Made by a program: the position numbers and the translations under genes. DNA of 64,000 nt from NCBI RefSeq assembly GCF_963678975.1, contig NC_089281.1:3678449-3742448 (forward strand), in the 5' to 3' direction. Origin of the DNA: Dysidea avara. Taxonomy: Eukaryota > Porifera > Demospongiae > Dictyoceratida > Dysideidae. This document shows positions 45,901 through 56,282 of the stretch, in pieces (the stretch's first letter is position 1; the number at the start of each line of letters is the position of its first letter). The notes under the pieces were generated by a model. The model worked only from the letters and a program-made list of their open reading frames with translations, did not search any database and was not told where the DNA came from.

Positions 45901-48900
45901 TTCACTACCTATTCATGTGCATAGCCTCACCAGGGGGTTGTCACGTTGGTGTATGCACTTACCAGGAGATTGTCGCATTAGTGTATGCACTTACCAGGGG
46001 GTTGTCACGTTGGTGTATGTACCTGGTTGTATGTGACCCGGTCCTAGTAATAATAATAATAAAGAAAATAAGTATATAATAATATGTTTGTACTTTGTAT
46101 AATATTCTATAATGTACAATTTCATATTCTTTCCTACATAACAAATTGCATCTAAAATACATACATGTGTTCTGGCATTGATAAAACATAAATGCATGGT
46201 GTACACATACGGTACTGCCCAAGCGCAACATTGCACTCACTCGCACGCGTAACTTTGCTCAAGATTTCAAAAATCGCTAATGAAGGGGCGTGGCAACTGT
46301 TTTACTTGTGATTCCCGTGAGTGAAACATCTACCACGCTGTCTCACAAGCGAAACAGTTGCCATGCCCCTTAATTAGTGACTTAAAATCTTGAGCAAAGT
46401 TGCACATGTGAGCAAGTGCGACGTTGCTCTTTGGCAGTACTCTGTGCACTGTACCTACAAGTGTATAATTATTGAGTGTGCTGTACGTTACAGATCAACC
46501 ACTACCAGCTTATCCAGATGAGAAACCTCCTGCTTATCATGATGTGTATCCCAGTATCCCTACTGCACCTCCATCATATGATGATCATACCAACATCACT
46601 TCTCCTGTTACACCATTACCAACGTCATCATGTAACAGTATTAATCCACCTCGAAGCGGAACTATAGTAATCTCACAGCCAATTATCTCTAGGCCTCAGC
46701 AAGGTGTCACTCCTAACCAGGTAAAATCTAATTTCTGTTGTACTATGTCAAAGATATACATTGGTATCCTATTAGCTTTATCAGTGGCACTCCATTGTCA
46801 AGTTAGACAATTATTGGTAATGTAGCTACGGCTGGGTTATTTTCTAAACATGCTTGTCTTGGTTAGAACTCTTCTTGTCACAGTAATAAGATAACAAGAT
46901 ACAGTTGTATATATAGTGCTGTACAGAAAATTGTGTCCATGTACTGACAGTATCACAACCAGGTGGATAGTGAGAGTGTTACTATGGATAGTAAGAGTGT
47001 TACTATCACCATTATAAAAGTGCTCATAGCAGCTGCCTGGGTACCATCTTAGATAGTATTTGTAACTTTATTACCTGGCTAACTCCTACCATTATACTTG
47101 TGCATGCACTTGCTATAGAAATTCGTATCATATACATACATGCATGAAGTATTAATCTTTTTTGTACATTGTACATGCATTTTTTGTAAGAATGCTATAT
47201 AAGCTGTCATAGAACACATGCACACTTGTTTACTATAACATCTATTTACATTGCATTTTTGATGTATCTGTCAGATTCATAATCAAGGTAGTTCAAGTGA
47301 ACAGAAAGATTATTGTGGAATAATTTTGATTGTGATATCTATTATTGCCATGATCCTTGCTCTACCTATTGGTATCCATGCTGTCATATATTCTTGCAAG
47401 GTACGACAATGTTATAAGCATTCATACAGAGTTAGGGTTGTAATTTAAAAGTGTAGCTCGTTACTTATTACTTGTAGACAATGCATAGATGGTGTTGGGG
47501 AGGGCTAAGGGCCCCTCTCAGAATGATGTTTTGTTGAAATTATCCTTCTTGGAGTGGAGCCTAAAACCATGAAAAAACCTGATATACTCTAATACACCCT
47601 GACCAGTCACTTAATTAAAACATGTTCCTAAAGAAGGTTCAAAAACAAACAAAAAATTGCCTATATGGTGGGAGTTGAACCACTGATCTCTTACTTTACG
47701 AGTTGTCTTACCACTGTACCAAGTGTTTCCATGTATCTGTCTAAAGGTTGTGTTGTACTGCTTATAAATGCTGTATATATATTAACCCTGTTGTCAACAG
47801 CTTAAAAACGTTGCCTAAAGAGGTTTTTATTGACTGCAAATAACCTAATTTAAATACTTTTGACTAAAAAGTTTGTTTTTTTAGTTGAAATGCTTCAAAT
47901 TGTACCTATAAATTAATTCTGGTGGACTTCGAGACATTATAAAAGCTAAATGGCTACAGCTTCTGGAGGGCTGTTCCCCCCAAACCCCCTGCTGCCAGAG
48001 ATTCTGCCTCCCTCACATCAACTACTTCCTCCGCCACTGAGGCAATGTAATGAGCTACAGTTACTCCCAAAAAAGTAACTAATGGGTTACAGATTAAGGT
48101 GTCGCTGAACCGATTAAGTCCAGCCGCACAAAACAATTTGTTTCAACCCACGTGCTTAATGAGCTATTTTAGGGTGGCCCAAAACTTTGCTAGTGTACAA
48201 GTTAATCTACGCCTTAAAAGCTGTTGTGATAGCCTGTGATACTTTAGTTTAGCATACAAAGTTTCGTGAAATAACACGCCTTCATTTTTTGCCTATAAAC
48301 TCTTAAGTTTTAACCCGATTTTTTAAATAACTTGGCCAATGAACAACTTAGCGCTAAACCACTTTGGTTCCAACCATTTCTCACCTTGTAGAACAATTCT
48401 ACGCTCTCCTTTTCACTGATAACAACATGGAAAGTAGTGAAAATGTACACCTGTGGGCTACAACATTGGCTAACAACTTCATCAAACCCGAATCGCGAAA
48501 ATTCGAAGCGGACCATTGTAGTGTATCACTTACCCAATGCCTATACCAATTTTTGATGGTCTGTGGTGCATAATTTTGAAGTTATTTAGTGAGAAAAGAG
48601 ACGGTGTGGCTAATCAGGGCGCGGTCGTATAACAGTAATCACGCGATGGCAGCTGGTGCCGTTCGCCAGTGAATTGACCAGAGTTGTGACAAGCTAATAG
48701 TTTTAAAGCGTGAATAACATTAGTTGTATCAACAAAAGTAGCTGGGTGGTCTGACAGAGCTTGTTCTGAGGCGCTTCGCTGTGGTCTATGAATTTCCACA
48801 TTTGTTCACTCATTACCACAAACATGCTGTACAATTAATCGGTTCAGCGCCACCTTAAACAACGGTGTATTACTTAGAAGCTGGCAGCCACATAATGCTT

Positions 48901-51181
48901 TTATTTATTACAAGCTATAAAGTAAGCCCAATGTGCTATATTCCAGCCTACAACTACAAGTGATATGCATTTCTCTCATCTAATTCAGCTACGAAAACAT
49001 TGTCTTTGAGCAGGCTGTAGGACCAGGTGTCCTACAGACCTTCAGCACTTGTGCTGTAAAGCATTATTAAATAAATAAACTAGTGTCCATTTGGTTCTAC
49101 TTGGGGTACTTAGAGATAATGAGTTACTCTCTAGAATTCCTATGGATATAATTACATGAAAATAACAAGGAGAAAACATCCTGACGACCTGGTAGACTCC
49201 TGTAAGCGTTCGAGCGTAAATCAGATGGCTGCAGGTTTGGGGCCACCTAGGTCCAGTCATGGATTTTTTCTCCTTTCTCCAACTTTTCAAACACACCTTA
49301 AGTAGCTAATGTCTTTGAGCAGGCTGTAGGACCAGGTGTCCTACAGACCTTCAGCACTTGTGCTGTAAAGCATTATTAAAAATAAATAAAAATGCTTTCT
49401 CTATAGTAGTGCCTTGGCCTAAGTAGCAATCCAATGCATATGCTGTCACTCATTGTTCATGTTTTCCATGCTGTCTTCAGTATAGACTCAACCTGAAATA
49501 CAACTAATCATACATGCTGGATACAATGCACATTAAAAAGTAATAAGTACACAAAAAAAATTGGAATTTTCAGCTAGAGTAGGGACCATAGCACATCGAT
49601 AAAAAAATACTGAAACAAGCTGGAGTAGTGCATGATATTAAATCACAGTAAAACCATAAGAAGTGTTATATCCCTACTGTGTTCAAGATACCATAATGGA
49701 AATACACAGTAGGGACATAACACTTCTTATTGTTTAATATCATGCACTATTCCAGCTTGTTTCAGTACTTTTTATCAATGTGGTATGGTCCCTACTCTAG
49801 CTGAAAATTCCAAATTTTTTGTGTACTTGTTTGTTAACTTTTTTTTGTAAATATATTATTATGACTGGTGAACCCACACATACTGCGAAAGTAATGGCAC
49901 CATGCGCCCCAGCTATATCAATTATCGTCTGAAAAGTGAAGTATCCATTATTACGCTTCGTTGTCAGCTATGTTAGACCCATTACACAGCATTATGAATC
50001 AAGAACTGTTCGAAAAACACCCCTGCAATCCACGCTTACCGCATCAAAAGAAAGAAACGGGCATGCCACCATTATATCAATTGTCATCTGAAAAGTGAAA
50101 TATCCATTATACTTTGCTGTCAGCCTGTTACACAGCATTACAAATCAAGAACTGTTCGAAAATCACCTCTGCAATCAAAGTAGCCACTATGAAAAATACG
50201 GATGATTTCCGTTACGAAGGAAAGCCATCACGTGGTACTGCCAAATCGACACTTTTCACTGTCAGCAAAGATGAATGGGACACAAAGGAGGACACTAGTA
50301 AGTCCATGAAGAATGCACTGTACATACTGTGGTATGCCAAAAGGCACCTCTCGGGCCGAAGCGACGTCGAACAGTGAAAATAATCAAGCCCGTAGCCTTA
50401 GCCATTATCGAGTTACACTTGTCTGAAGGCATCAGTCAGTTACTCAGTCTGTCAGTCAATTACTCAGTCAGTAGAAATTTCCATTCAATAATTAAAAAAA
50501 AAATTCCTTAGCAACTTGCTGAAAGTGCTTTGGGTTGATCTGAAGACTTGCTTGGGCTTAGTTTTACCTAATCAATACTGCCTCATCATCATCAGGGAAA
50601 ATTGAGGCTGTTTTTTGGGTGATGTTATTTTACTGTATGATTTTGGAGGTAATATCTTACATTTACTTATTTATTTATTTCCAAAAATGTGCAGCCCCAG
50701 TTTGAGGATTAATGCACATGTGTAACATACATACAATATTATTTTGCAATATGCATACTTGTTATAAAAAAATGTATTATATTTCACATTTCTGCAAAAG
50801 TAGTACACGTATTATTATTACACATTACCCCCAACTTTGCAGACATTACATGTACATAGTCATTACAGTTGTGTAGCTTTGATTGTCACAAATATAGAGT
50901 AAAAATAAGAGTATACACATCATGTCATGATATTTTCAACAATTTAGTGTAATTGTTTTGCTACTGAAATATTCTTGGTGATCGCAGATTATAAACAAAT
51001 GTTATAGCTATCATCTTAAGTGCAAAGTGTTGTCTGTAGTTATTAATGCTACTTCTTTGTATTACAGGCTTACCACACAAATGATAAAAATAACTACAGA
51101 CTTGTTGCTGTTATCATTGATGCATCTACTTTTATTGCTATACTCTTAGTAGTTATTGTAGTTTCAGTAACAGTAACTTAA
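36989..51181 (+). CDS. CD225/dispanin-like membrane protein gene, four exons
   Basis: Secure exons: 46494-46720 (acceptor GTTACAG, donor GTAAAA), 47275-47400 (acceptor TCTGTCAG, donor GTACGA) and 51068-51181 (acceptor ATTACAG, stop TAA). A plausible first coding exon at 36989-37016 (ATGAATATGGAAG...GTCG, donor GTAAGC) ends in the required phase 1 and would give 164 residues; a 9.5-kb first intron makes this link less certain. Exon 2 is Pro/Tyr-rich with two PPxY motifs (KPPAYHDVYP, APPSYDDH), candidate WW-domain ligands. Exons 3-4 form the domain: DYCGIILIVISIIAMILALP, IGIHAVIYSCK, AYHTNDKNNYRLVAVIIDAS, then a second membrane segment FIAILLVVIVV. The P-I-G-I-x-A-x-I-Y-S-C-K core and the intron position match CD225 (IFITM/dispanin) proteins, small membrane proteins of endosomes or plasma membrane. 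The paired Cys of IFITMs are Ala-Leu here. Specific function not deducible. Confidence 0.72.
37017..38931. other. Intron or intergenic; half of a hairpin element only
   Basis: At about 38340-38470 lies one arm of a D-type hairpin (GGGGAGTAGGGATCGC, AAGCCATGAAACAAG), and at 38450-38690 repeated AAATTCCCC / GGGGAATTTGA blocks in both orientations. No convincing exon. Confidence 0.45.
38932..39690. mobile_element. Two related inverted-repeat elements N with GTGCTTTATT arms
   Basis: 38932-39076 is a hairpin: AAGCATTGCTGCAAGCAC at the left, GTGCTTGCGGCAATGCTT-like at the right, with GTGCTTTATT repeats inside. 39524-39690 is a second hairpin (GGGCAACTGTGCTTTATTG and its inverse) built from the same GTGCTTTATT word. 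Non-coding. Confidence 0.7.
40150..40275 (+). mobile_element. Retroelement U, 3' end
   Basis: TTTGAGCAGG, then the hairpin CTGTAGGAC...GTCCTACAG, a second stem CAGCACTTGTGTTGTAAAGC and an AATAAAAAAATAAAATAAAA tail. It matches the copies at 48985 and 49190. Stems followed by an A-rich tail are shared with LINE ends in this window, so U is likely mobilised by such a LINE. Confidence 0.72.
40276..42339. other. Intron or intergenic; nothing bounded
   Basis: A GT-rich microsatellite (GTGCGTGCGTGCGTGTGTGT) at about 40872-40898, and single CTCTAATAGAGCGG and CTCTAATAGAACAGTCAC modules near 40920 and 42270. Otherwise unremarkable. Confidence 0.45.
42340..42619. mobile_element. Hairpin element D (280 bp)
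   Basis: Almost fully palindromic: CTAGTATATTAATAATTATA at the left, its inverse at the right, with AGTAGGAATCC, AGTGAAACAAGAG and AGCATAGCTCAGTGG blocks in both arms. The core words (GTAGGGA-like, TGAAACAAG) recur in the hairpins of family E, indicating a common ancestor. Confidence 0.85.
43038..43165. repeat. 64-bp tandem duplication
   Basis: Two adjacent copies of AATTATCTAC..TCCATTTG, GATCACTCAGCTATCTCGC, TAACCACTGCA.GTATCG, AAGCGGT differing at three bases or fewer; a recent duplication. Confidence 0.9.
43392..43460 (+). repeat. tRNA-like sequence (SINE head or tRNA pseudogene)
   Basis: Contains an A-box-like TGGTTAAATGGGTAGG, and 40 bp on a B-box GAGTTCAAGTCCC followed by AGGTGGAGC and a run of T. 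The spacing fits an internal RNA polymerase III promoter. No clean cloverleaf acceptor pairing is seen, so I do not call a functional tRNA. Confidence 0.6.
43531..43726. mobile_element. pogo/Tigger-like MITE Y (196 bp)
   Basis: Ends CAGTGGAACCTCTCTATTAC and AAGAGAGGTTCCACTG with a TA duplication on both sides (43529-43530, 43727-43728). The CAGTGGAACCTC terminus is characteristic of pogo/Tigger-derived MITEs. Non-coding. Confidence 0.87.
46212..46440. mobile_element. Inverted-repeat element M next to exon 2
   Basis: Arms GTACTGCCCAAGCGCAAC, ACTTTGCTCAAGATTT, GGGGCGTGGCAACTGTTT and their inverse with several changes, meeting near 46325. A partial copy (right half) lies at about 63690-63830. 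It ends 54 bp before the exon starting at 46494. Confidence 0.75.
47484..48039. mobile_element. Family S element, copy S2 (556 bp)
   Basis: Left end CATAGATGGTGTTGG, right end TTCCTCCGCCACTG; flanks AGACAATG and AGGCAATG match at 7 of 8. It shares TCAGAATGAT and TTGGAGTGG blocks with S1, and a degraded CTCTAATAC module at about 47588. It is longer than S1 because of a tRNA-like insertion (47665-47740). In intron 3 of the CD225-like gene. Confidence 0.75.
47665..47740 (-). repeat. tRNA-like SINE head, minus strand
   Basis: On the minus strand: ACTTGGTACAGTGGTAAGAC (A-box region) and GATCAGTGGTTCAACTCCC (B-box region), about 40 bp apart. This is a polymerase III internal promoter arrangement, nested within element S2. 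Confidence 0.65.
48098..48854. mobile_element. TTAA-flanked element V (757 bp)
   Basis: Ends GGTGTCGCTGAACCGATTAA and TTAATCGGTTCAGCGCCACC, each bordered by TTAA (48094-48097, 48855-48858). TTAA duplication is typical of piggyBac and Kolobok elements. No transposase recognised in the interior. Confidence 0.8.
48985..49392 (+). mobile_element. Two copies of retroelement U
   Basis: 48985-49075 and 49190-49392 both end in TTTGAGCAGG, CTGTAGGAC...GTCCTACAG, CAGCACTTGTGCTGTAAAGC and an AT-rich AAATAAATA-type tail. The second copy is longest and includes GTAAGCGTTCGAGCG, GGCTGCAGG and CAGTCATGGATTTTTTCTCC. The internal GGTCCAGTC is only weakly B-box-like. Confidence 0.72.
49545..50624 (+). mobile_element. 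Family E element, copy E1
   Basis: 49545-49829 is a long hairpin (AAGTACAC..., AGTAGGGACCATAGCACATC, AGCTGGAGTAGTGCATGATA arms). The body has two direct copies of a TCGTCTGAAAAGTGAAGTAT ... CAGCTATGTT block (49930, 50085) and an open frame (50114-50374) with KPSRGTAKSTLFTVSKDEWD and KRHLSGRSDVEQ. It ends with GACTTGCTTGGGCTTAGTTT and a TTGGGTGAT block. In intron 3 of the CD225-like gene. Confidence 0.78.
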
Positions 51182-51812
51182 TCATGTACATATATAGTAA
51201 TGATTTTTGTATGCACTATATTTATTGAACATACTCAATACATTTTTAATGTATATATACTGAACGCATTGTACGTATTATTGAATTGAATCAGAGCATT
51301 ACTGCATGTTATATCATAGCTTTGGCTGGATGATTTTTTTTGTTTACTTTGTGTGGCTATATATTTCTGCTTGCGCACAACAGAGCATGCAACAAAGCAC
51401 ACTTTCCCATGCCATTATGGTGGATACTGTGATAACTCATAGCCAGTATATATCTGTGTATATCAAGCTTAATTGTTTACATGATCTTAATATTCTATAA
51501 AGCAAATGCATAAGACCTACTGGAGCATTTGCTAGATGACCCAAGCTGTTTTAAACCTTGATCGTGTAATTCATAATGTAAAACTCAAAAACTGCCTTTT
51601 GTTTTTGATACTTTCACAGCTGAAACAGATAATAACTTAGGATACAGTGTACTTGTAGTTCCACCTTACACTGTATTACATGCTTAAATGCTCAGAAGCA
51701 TTGATGACATAATTGTGCCTTTCCTTCCTTACCTCTTTGGAACATTTGCTAGCATTAATGATCCATAAGAGTAATTAATAACTTGTCACCAGGTATGATA
51801 AGTATTCATTAG
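51182..51812. other. 3' flank of the CD225-like gene; nothing recognised
   Basis: No canonical AATAAA within the first 100 bases after the stop. No bounded repeat. Confidence 0.45.
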
Positions 51813-52263
51813 CAGGCTTGCGCCCATTATGCCGGCACAATTTCGAGCATAATAGGCTAGCAAAAGCATCAAGCATTTTGCCAGTGTAATAGGACGATTG
51901 TCAAGAATTTTAATTAAAATGTGCAATGCGCGTGCCAAAAATACTGCACAACATGAACACACTGCACATTATTACTTCATTTCATATCAAAAAAAACCTT
52001 GCAGTGTTATTTATTATTATTACTATTTCTTAACTGAATATTCACACTTTATGGAAATAAGATCGAGATACTCTAATAGAACAGTCACTTACTCTAATAC
52101 AGCAGTCAGGAAATGCAGATACACTCTAAATAAAACAGTCAGCTCTTGAGCGTAATCTTGATTTTGCAATTGAAAACATAACTTTGAGCATAATAGTCTG
52201 GATTTTTGAGCACTGCCCAAAAGCATAATAGGCAATTTTCAAAATATAATTGGCTCAAGCCTA
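51813..52263. mobile_element. Family F element, copy F2 (451 bp)
   Basis: Ends CAGGCTTGCGCCCATTATG and ATAATTGGCTCAAGCCTA. The interior matches F3 closely: GCATAATAGGCTAGCAAAAG, TTTTAATTAAAATGTGCAAT, GATCGAGATACTCTAATAGA and two further modules. I could not confirm its TSD. Confidence 0.85.
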
Positions 52264-53004
52264 TACAATAGATTCCACCCCAGCATGCACATCCAACAGT
52301 CTTTTTTTCCATACAAAATTTACGGAAGAATTGAAAGCAGTGCAAGCAACAAGCACAGAGTTGACAAACTGTTGAAATTTGCATGCAAAACAACATTAGC
52401 ATCTACATGGTTACATTATGTGATTTTTCAGCTGCCTGATCAAGTAGCCCAGCTAGACCTGCACAGCAATGCAAACAACCAGTTAAACAGAAAGCAGGAC
52501 TTATGATATGCCAGATTAAAATTAATTTCCTCACAAATTTGTAGTTGGTTGGACAAACACACACCAATACACTGTATAGACACACCAATGCACTGCCTTT
52601 TCCTTTTTTGTGCTGCCAAGTAGCCCATTTTGTCACAAACACAGAATTGCTGCTTTTAGTATGGCAGAGGGTGGATAATGGTATATTTGTGGTTCCTCCC
52701 TTGGTTACAAGAATGTAGCATCTTCTATATTGCAACCAAGGCATTGGTTGAATGAATGCATTTTTCAAATCTTATTCAGTTATGCACACCTCAGACAGTA
52801 GGCTTCCCCGTACACTTTGAAAGGGACATAATGTCCTGCCAAATCCAAGACAATGAGCAATTTGTCAGGATTTTGTTCATTGTCTGGCCATTATCATAAG
52901 CCCTGGATGTTTGTATGGTAATTGTTATTTTGATGTTCTTAAGACTTTGAAATTCAGGAGGCTAGCTATGATGGACATATTTGTTTTAAAACATTTGAAT
53001 TCAT
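52264..53004. other. Intergenic; no gene recognised
   Basis: Overlapping open frames on the minus strand (52403-52768) have no family signature or splice context; treated as chance. Confidence 0.4.
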
Positions 53005-53135
53005 CTTGATGTTTTAAGTGGAATCCCATTTTGGGTCCTCTCTTCCTGTAATGTACATTAATAATCTTTCATTTTGATGAAAAATTAATGAAGTTCTTTT
53101 ATTTGCTGATGATACAAATATGCATACTGAGCTAC
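53005..53135 (+). pseudogene. LINE reverse-transcriptase palm fragment
   Basis: Read with frame changes: LSGIP, LGPLFL, YINNLSF and EVLLFADDTNMHTE. This reproduces the order SGxPQGSxLGP - YINDLS - LFADDT of the RT palm (catalytic Asp-Asp within FADD). Stops and frameshifts inactivate it. The matching downstream part may be 55130-55365. Confidence 0.7.
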
Positions 53136-53221
53136 TACTATTAGCCCCTCATTCACATAGCGATGAATGCATGTATGCGATGCATGCAATGAATACTATC
53201 ATTCAGTACGATAGTAACTGT

Positions 53222-54309
53222 ATAGTAGGGACCACAAAGGAGTAGGCGTGGCCAATGAAATAAAATCACCCAAAAACCAGCCTCACTTTTTCCTGACGAT
53301 GATGAGGCAGTAATTGGTGAGGTAAAACTAAGCCCAAACAAGCTTTCAAATCGACCCGAAACACTTTCAGCAAGTCGCTACGGAATTTTAAAATTTTTTT
53401 ATTCGACAGAATTTTCTACTGACTGAGTAAGTAAGTAAGTAACTGACTGATGCCTTCAGACAAGTGTAACTCGATAACGGCTAAGGCTACGGGCTTGCTT
53501 TTTTCACTGTTCGACGTCGCTTCGGCCCGACAGGTGCCTTTTGGCATACCGCAGTACGTGCAATGCATTTTTCATGGACTTACCAGTGTGTCCCATTCAT
53601 CTTTGCTGACAGGGAAAGGTGTCGATTTGGCACGAGCACATGATGGCTTCCCTTCTAAATGGAAATTGTCTGTATTTTTCATAGTGGCTACTTTGATTGC
53701 AGAGGTGGTTTTTGATTCGTATTGCTGTGTAACGGGTTGAACATAGCCGACAGCGAAGCGTAATGGATACTTCACTTTTCAGATGATAATTAATAAAATT
53801 TGGGTGCGGAACCATTTCTTTTGGTATGCGTAGATTGTAGAGGTGCTTCTGGAAAAGTTCTTGATTTGAAATGCTGTGTAACGGGTTGAACATAGCTGAC
53901 AACCTAGCATAATGGATACTTCACTTTTCAGACGAAAATTTATATAGCTTGGGCACGCGGTGCCATTTCAGATGCGGTATGCGTGGGTTCACCAGTCAAA
54001 GTTTACAAACAAGTACATGAAAAAATTTGGAATTTTCAACTAGAGTAGGGACCATAGCACATCAATAAAAGTACTGAAACAAGCTGGAGTAGTCCATGAT
54101 ATTAAATCACGGTAAAACAATAAGAAGTGTTATATCCCTACTGTGCATTTCCGTTATGGTATCTTGAGCACAGTAGGGATATAACACTTCTTATTGTTTT
54201 ACTGTGATTTAATATCATGGACTACTGCAACTTGTTTCAGTACTTTAAATCGATGTGCTATGGTCCCTACTCTAGTTGAAAATTCCAAATTTTTTCGTGT
54301 ACTTGTTTA
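53222..54309 (-). mobile_element. Family E element, copy E2 (inverted)
   Basis: Opposite orientation to E1. Distal end AGTAGGGACCACAAAGGAGT at the left; body with the same two TCACTTTTCAGA-type direct blocks; the 300-bp hairpin at 54010-54309. Its version of the internal frame carries a deletion after SKDEWDT that changes the frame. Confidence 0.8.
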
Positions 54310-54664
54310 ATATGGAAGGGGCTATTTGTTCAGTGTAATAAAAGACTGGTTTCATACTGATACTGTATATAATTTGAAGTGCCCCACAAGCAAGGAGAAT
54401 TTGTTACTTTAATGAAGACTCACTATATGACTAATAATAGTTTTAATTTGTGTATTATTTAATTGTATTGCTTTGTATTTGTCATGTCTTGCATGTTTTT
54501 CAGTTTTGTACTTGTGTATTTGTATGTGTCTCAGTGTACTGTGATGTGGAAGAACGGCTATGCCAAACGTCATGAGTTTAAACAAAAATCAACCTACTAA
54601 AAGTCTGGTTCCATATGTAATAAAAGTCTGGTTCCGGTCCATTTGTAATAAAAAAAGGTTGGCA

Positions 54665-54755
54665 AAAACTTCCAGGGTTTGAACCTGGACTGCTGGTGTG
54701 CATGGTCAGTGTGCATGGTACCACTGTTAATTACCTACCCAGTTCCCTACTTTTC
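54665..54755 (-). repeat. tRNA-like SINE head, minus strand
   Basis: Minus strand: ACTGGGTAGGTAATTAACAG, GTGGTACCATGCACA (A-box region) and CCAGGTTCAAACCCTGGAAG (B-box and T-arm-like stem). No complete cloverleaf established. Confidence 0.6.
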
Positions 54756-54892
54756 TACTTTATAAATGTGATGCAATAAGTAACCTGTAAAAGTAAGAAG
54801 ACCGTACCAGGTGAATGAGAATCAAAGCTGAACTGCAACGCTAACCTAAAGTTTGCCTGTTAATCGTAATGATGTTCTTCACTGTCTGTATG

Positions 54893-54990
54893 TTTCTGGC
54901 GAGTTTGAGGTGAGCTAGGGTTGGCCAGGCTTTGCCGGGATGCTCGCTTTGCTCGCTCCTTAACCCTAGCCCACCTCAAACTCACCAAAA
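54893..54990. repeat. Inverted repeat, about 36-bp arms
   Basis: Left TTCTGGCGAGTTTGAGGTGA, GCTAGGGTT pairs with AACCCTAGCCCACCTCAAAC, TCACCAAAAA; the loop holds GCTCGCTTTGCTCGCTCC. No element family assigned. Confidence 0.75.
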
Positions 54991-55129
54991 ACTTATCTTT
55001 ATACAACTATAGTGTGTTTGATACTTGAGTTATGATGGTTGAGTGCAGCCTGTATAAGTCAGCATCTGGAACTGGACGAATAGCCACTACAATTTAATAT
55101 TATATCTGATATAAACTGTTGCCTTACAG

Positions 55130-55365
55130 TAGGTCAATTTAATCTGAGTCATCCTTATAAAAAGGAAGATACAGATATTAAAAATATCAAAGAGGAAAAA
55201 GATATAGGGGTAATAATGTTATTGTTGCTGGACCGAAGCTTCATGTGCAAAATGTATATGCTTGGTGGAATAGTAATATAAAGGAGGAGTTTCTTGAATA
55301 AAATTATAGAGTTGTTTACCAGTTTATATGGCACCGGTAAGACACATTTTGGAATGGGAACCTGA
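55130..55365 (+). pseudogene. LINE reverse-transcriptase thumb-region fragment
   Basis: IKNIKEEKDIGVIM, then with frame changes APVRHILEWEPD, matching the EEKDLGV ... VRPHLEY..W.P motifs downstream of the RT palm in CR1-like LINEs. It could be the continuation of the palm piece at 53005, separated by element E2 and the SINE-like sequence. Confidence 0.55.
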
Positions 55366-56282
55366 TATGTGACCCCAAAGTTCCCAATACAGGACTGATA
55401 TATATATATATACAGTGTATATATATATTATGCATATGCTAGCGGAATGCGTATAAATAGTTTAATCCTTAAAAAAATAGACTATGTATATAGGAAGATT
55501 ACAAGTATTTCACCAACCAACAGTGTAACAGTGACAATTTATATACATACAGCATTATAGGACTTTCTGACTTTTTCAAGTAATATTTGCTGCAGCATGC
55601 AAGTAATTAGTGTAACGCTAATGGCATCAACTGATTATTTCAAGAAATTGCATTGTACATGTTTGATAAACACTTGCGATTAGTTGCTGTTGACCTGTTG
55701 TATTTGTATCTGTTGCTCAGGTACAGGGCCTTATGGTCTTGTGAAGTACCTGTAATAATAAAAATGGACGTAAGCCCTCTATAATATATATATATATATA
55801 TAATATATATATATATATATAATTATGTGCTTACCATGGCCAATAGTGTCATGTGGCCAAGAACTAGAGCCAGTGTACCACACCATGGATACATTGACAG
55901 GTATTTTACTTTGCTTTGGGAGCTTCTTTTTTTTCACACTCGCACACTTTATAATAAAAAGCAAAAGCATATCTCAATCACCCTGAAATTTAGCTTACTT
56001 CAAGAACATATAAAGGCTAATTCACATACTAAATATGGTGTAAATCTGATGGATATTAATTTTACAGTTCTGTCAATATTTTGTCTCACCTGTAGGGTAA
56101 GCCACCTATGAAAATAACTTGAAAATTGGTCTGTACATAGATTAACCATCATCGGTCAATAGTTAAAAACAAATCGCACTGACAGCTAGAGTCACAAGGA
56201 GAAAACCAATCTGGTGTAAATTGCAGGGCTGAAATATTCCAATAAGATTGATAAGGTGTGAAAAATGTCAAAAAGCAATTGC
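55366..56282. other. Intergenic with an AT microsatellite
   Basis: (TA)n interrupted arrays at about 55395-55430 and 55781-55822. Otherwise nothing recognised. Confidence 0.5.

Larger units (their letters stand above)
42640..46055. repeat. Cluster of L repeats
   Basis: Two repeat types recur. Type 1 (about 42650-43000 and 45415-45705) has GGCTTACTAGGCTCTGG, TTGGCTGTCTT, CACTGTGCCATTGCCAC and CTACTGGTGACCTCTAGTTG blocks. Type 2 (about 44790-45030 and 45745-46050) has GGTGGCCTCTAGTTA, GTGACATATTGAG and CACCAGGGGGTTG...GTGTATG. At 45940-46025 a TTGTCACGTTGGTGTATG unit is triplicated. Both share the CATCACTGTGCCATTGCCAC core. Non-coding; class unknown. Confidence 0.7.

Noticed and set aside
52403..52768. 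121-codon minus-strand frame
   Set aside because: No family signature, no splice context, overlapping open frames on both strands; looks like chance in this composition.
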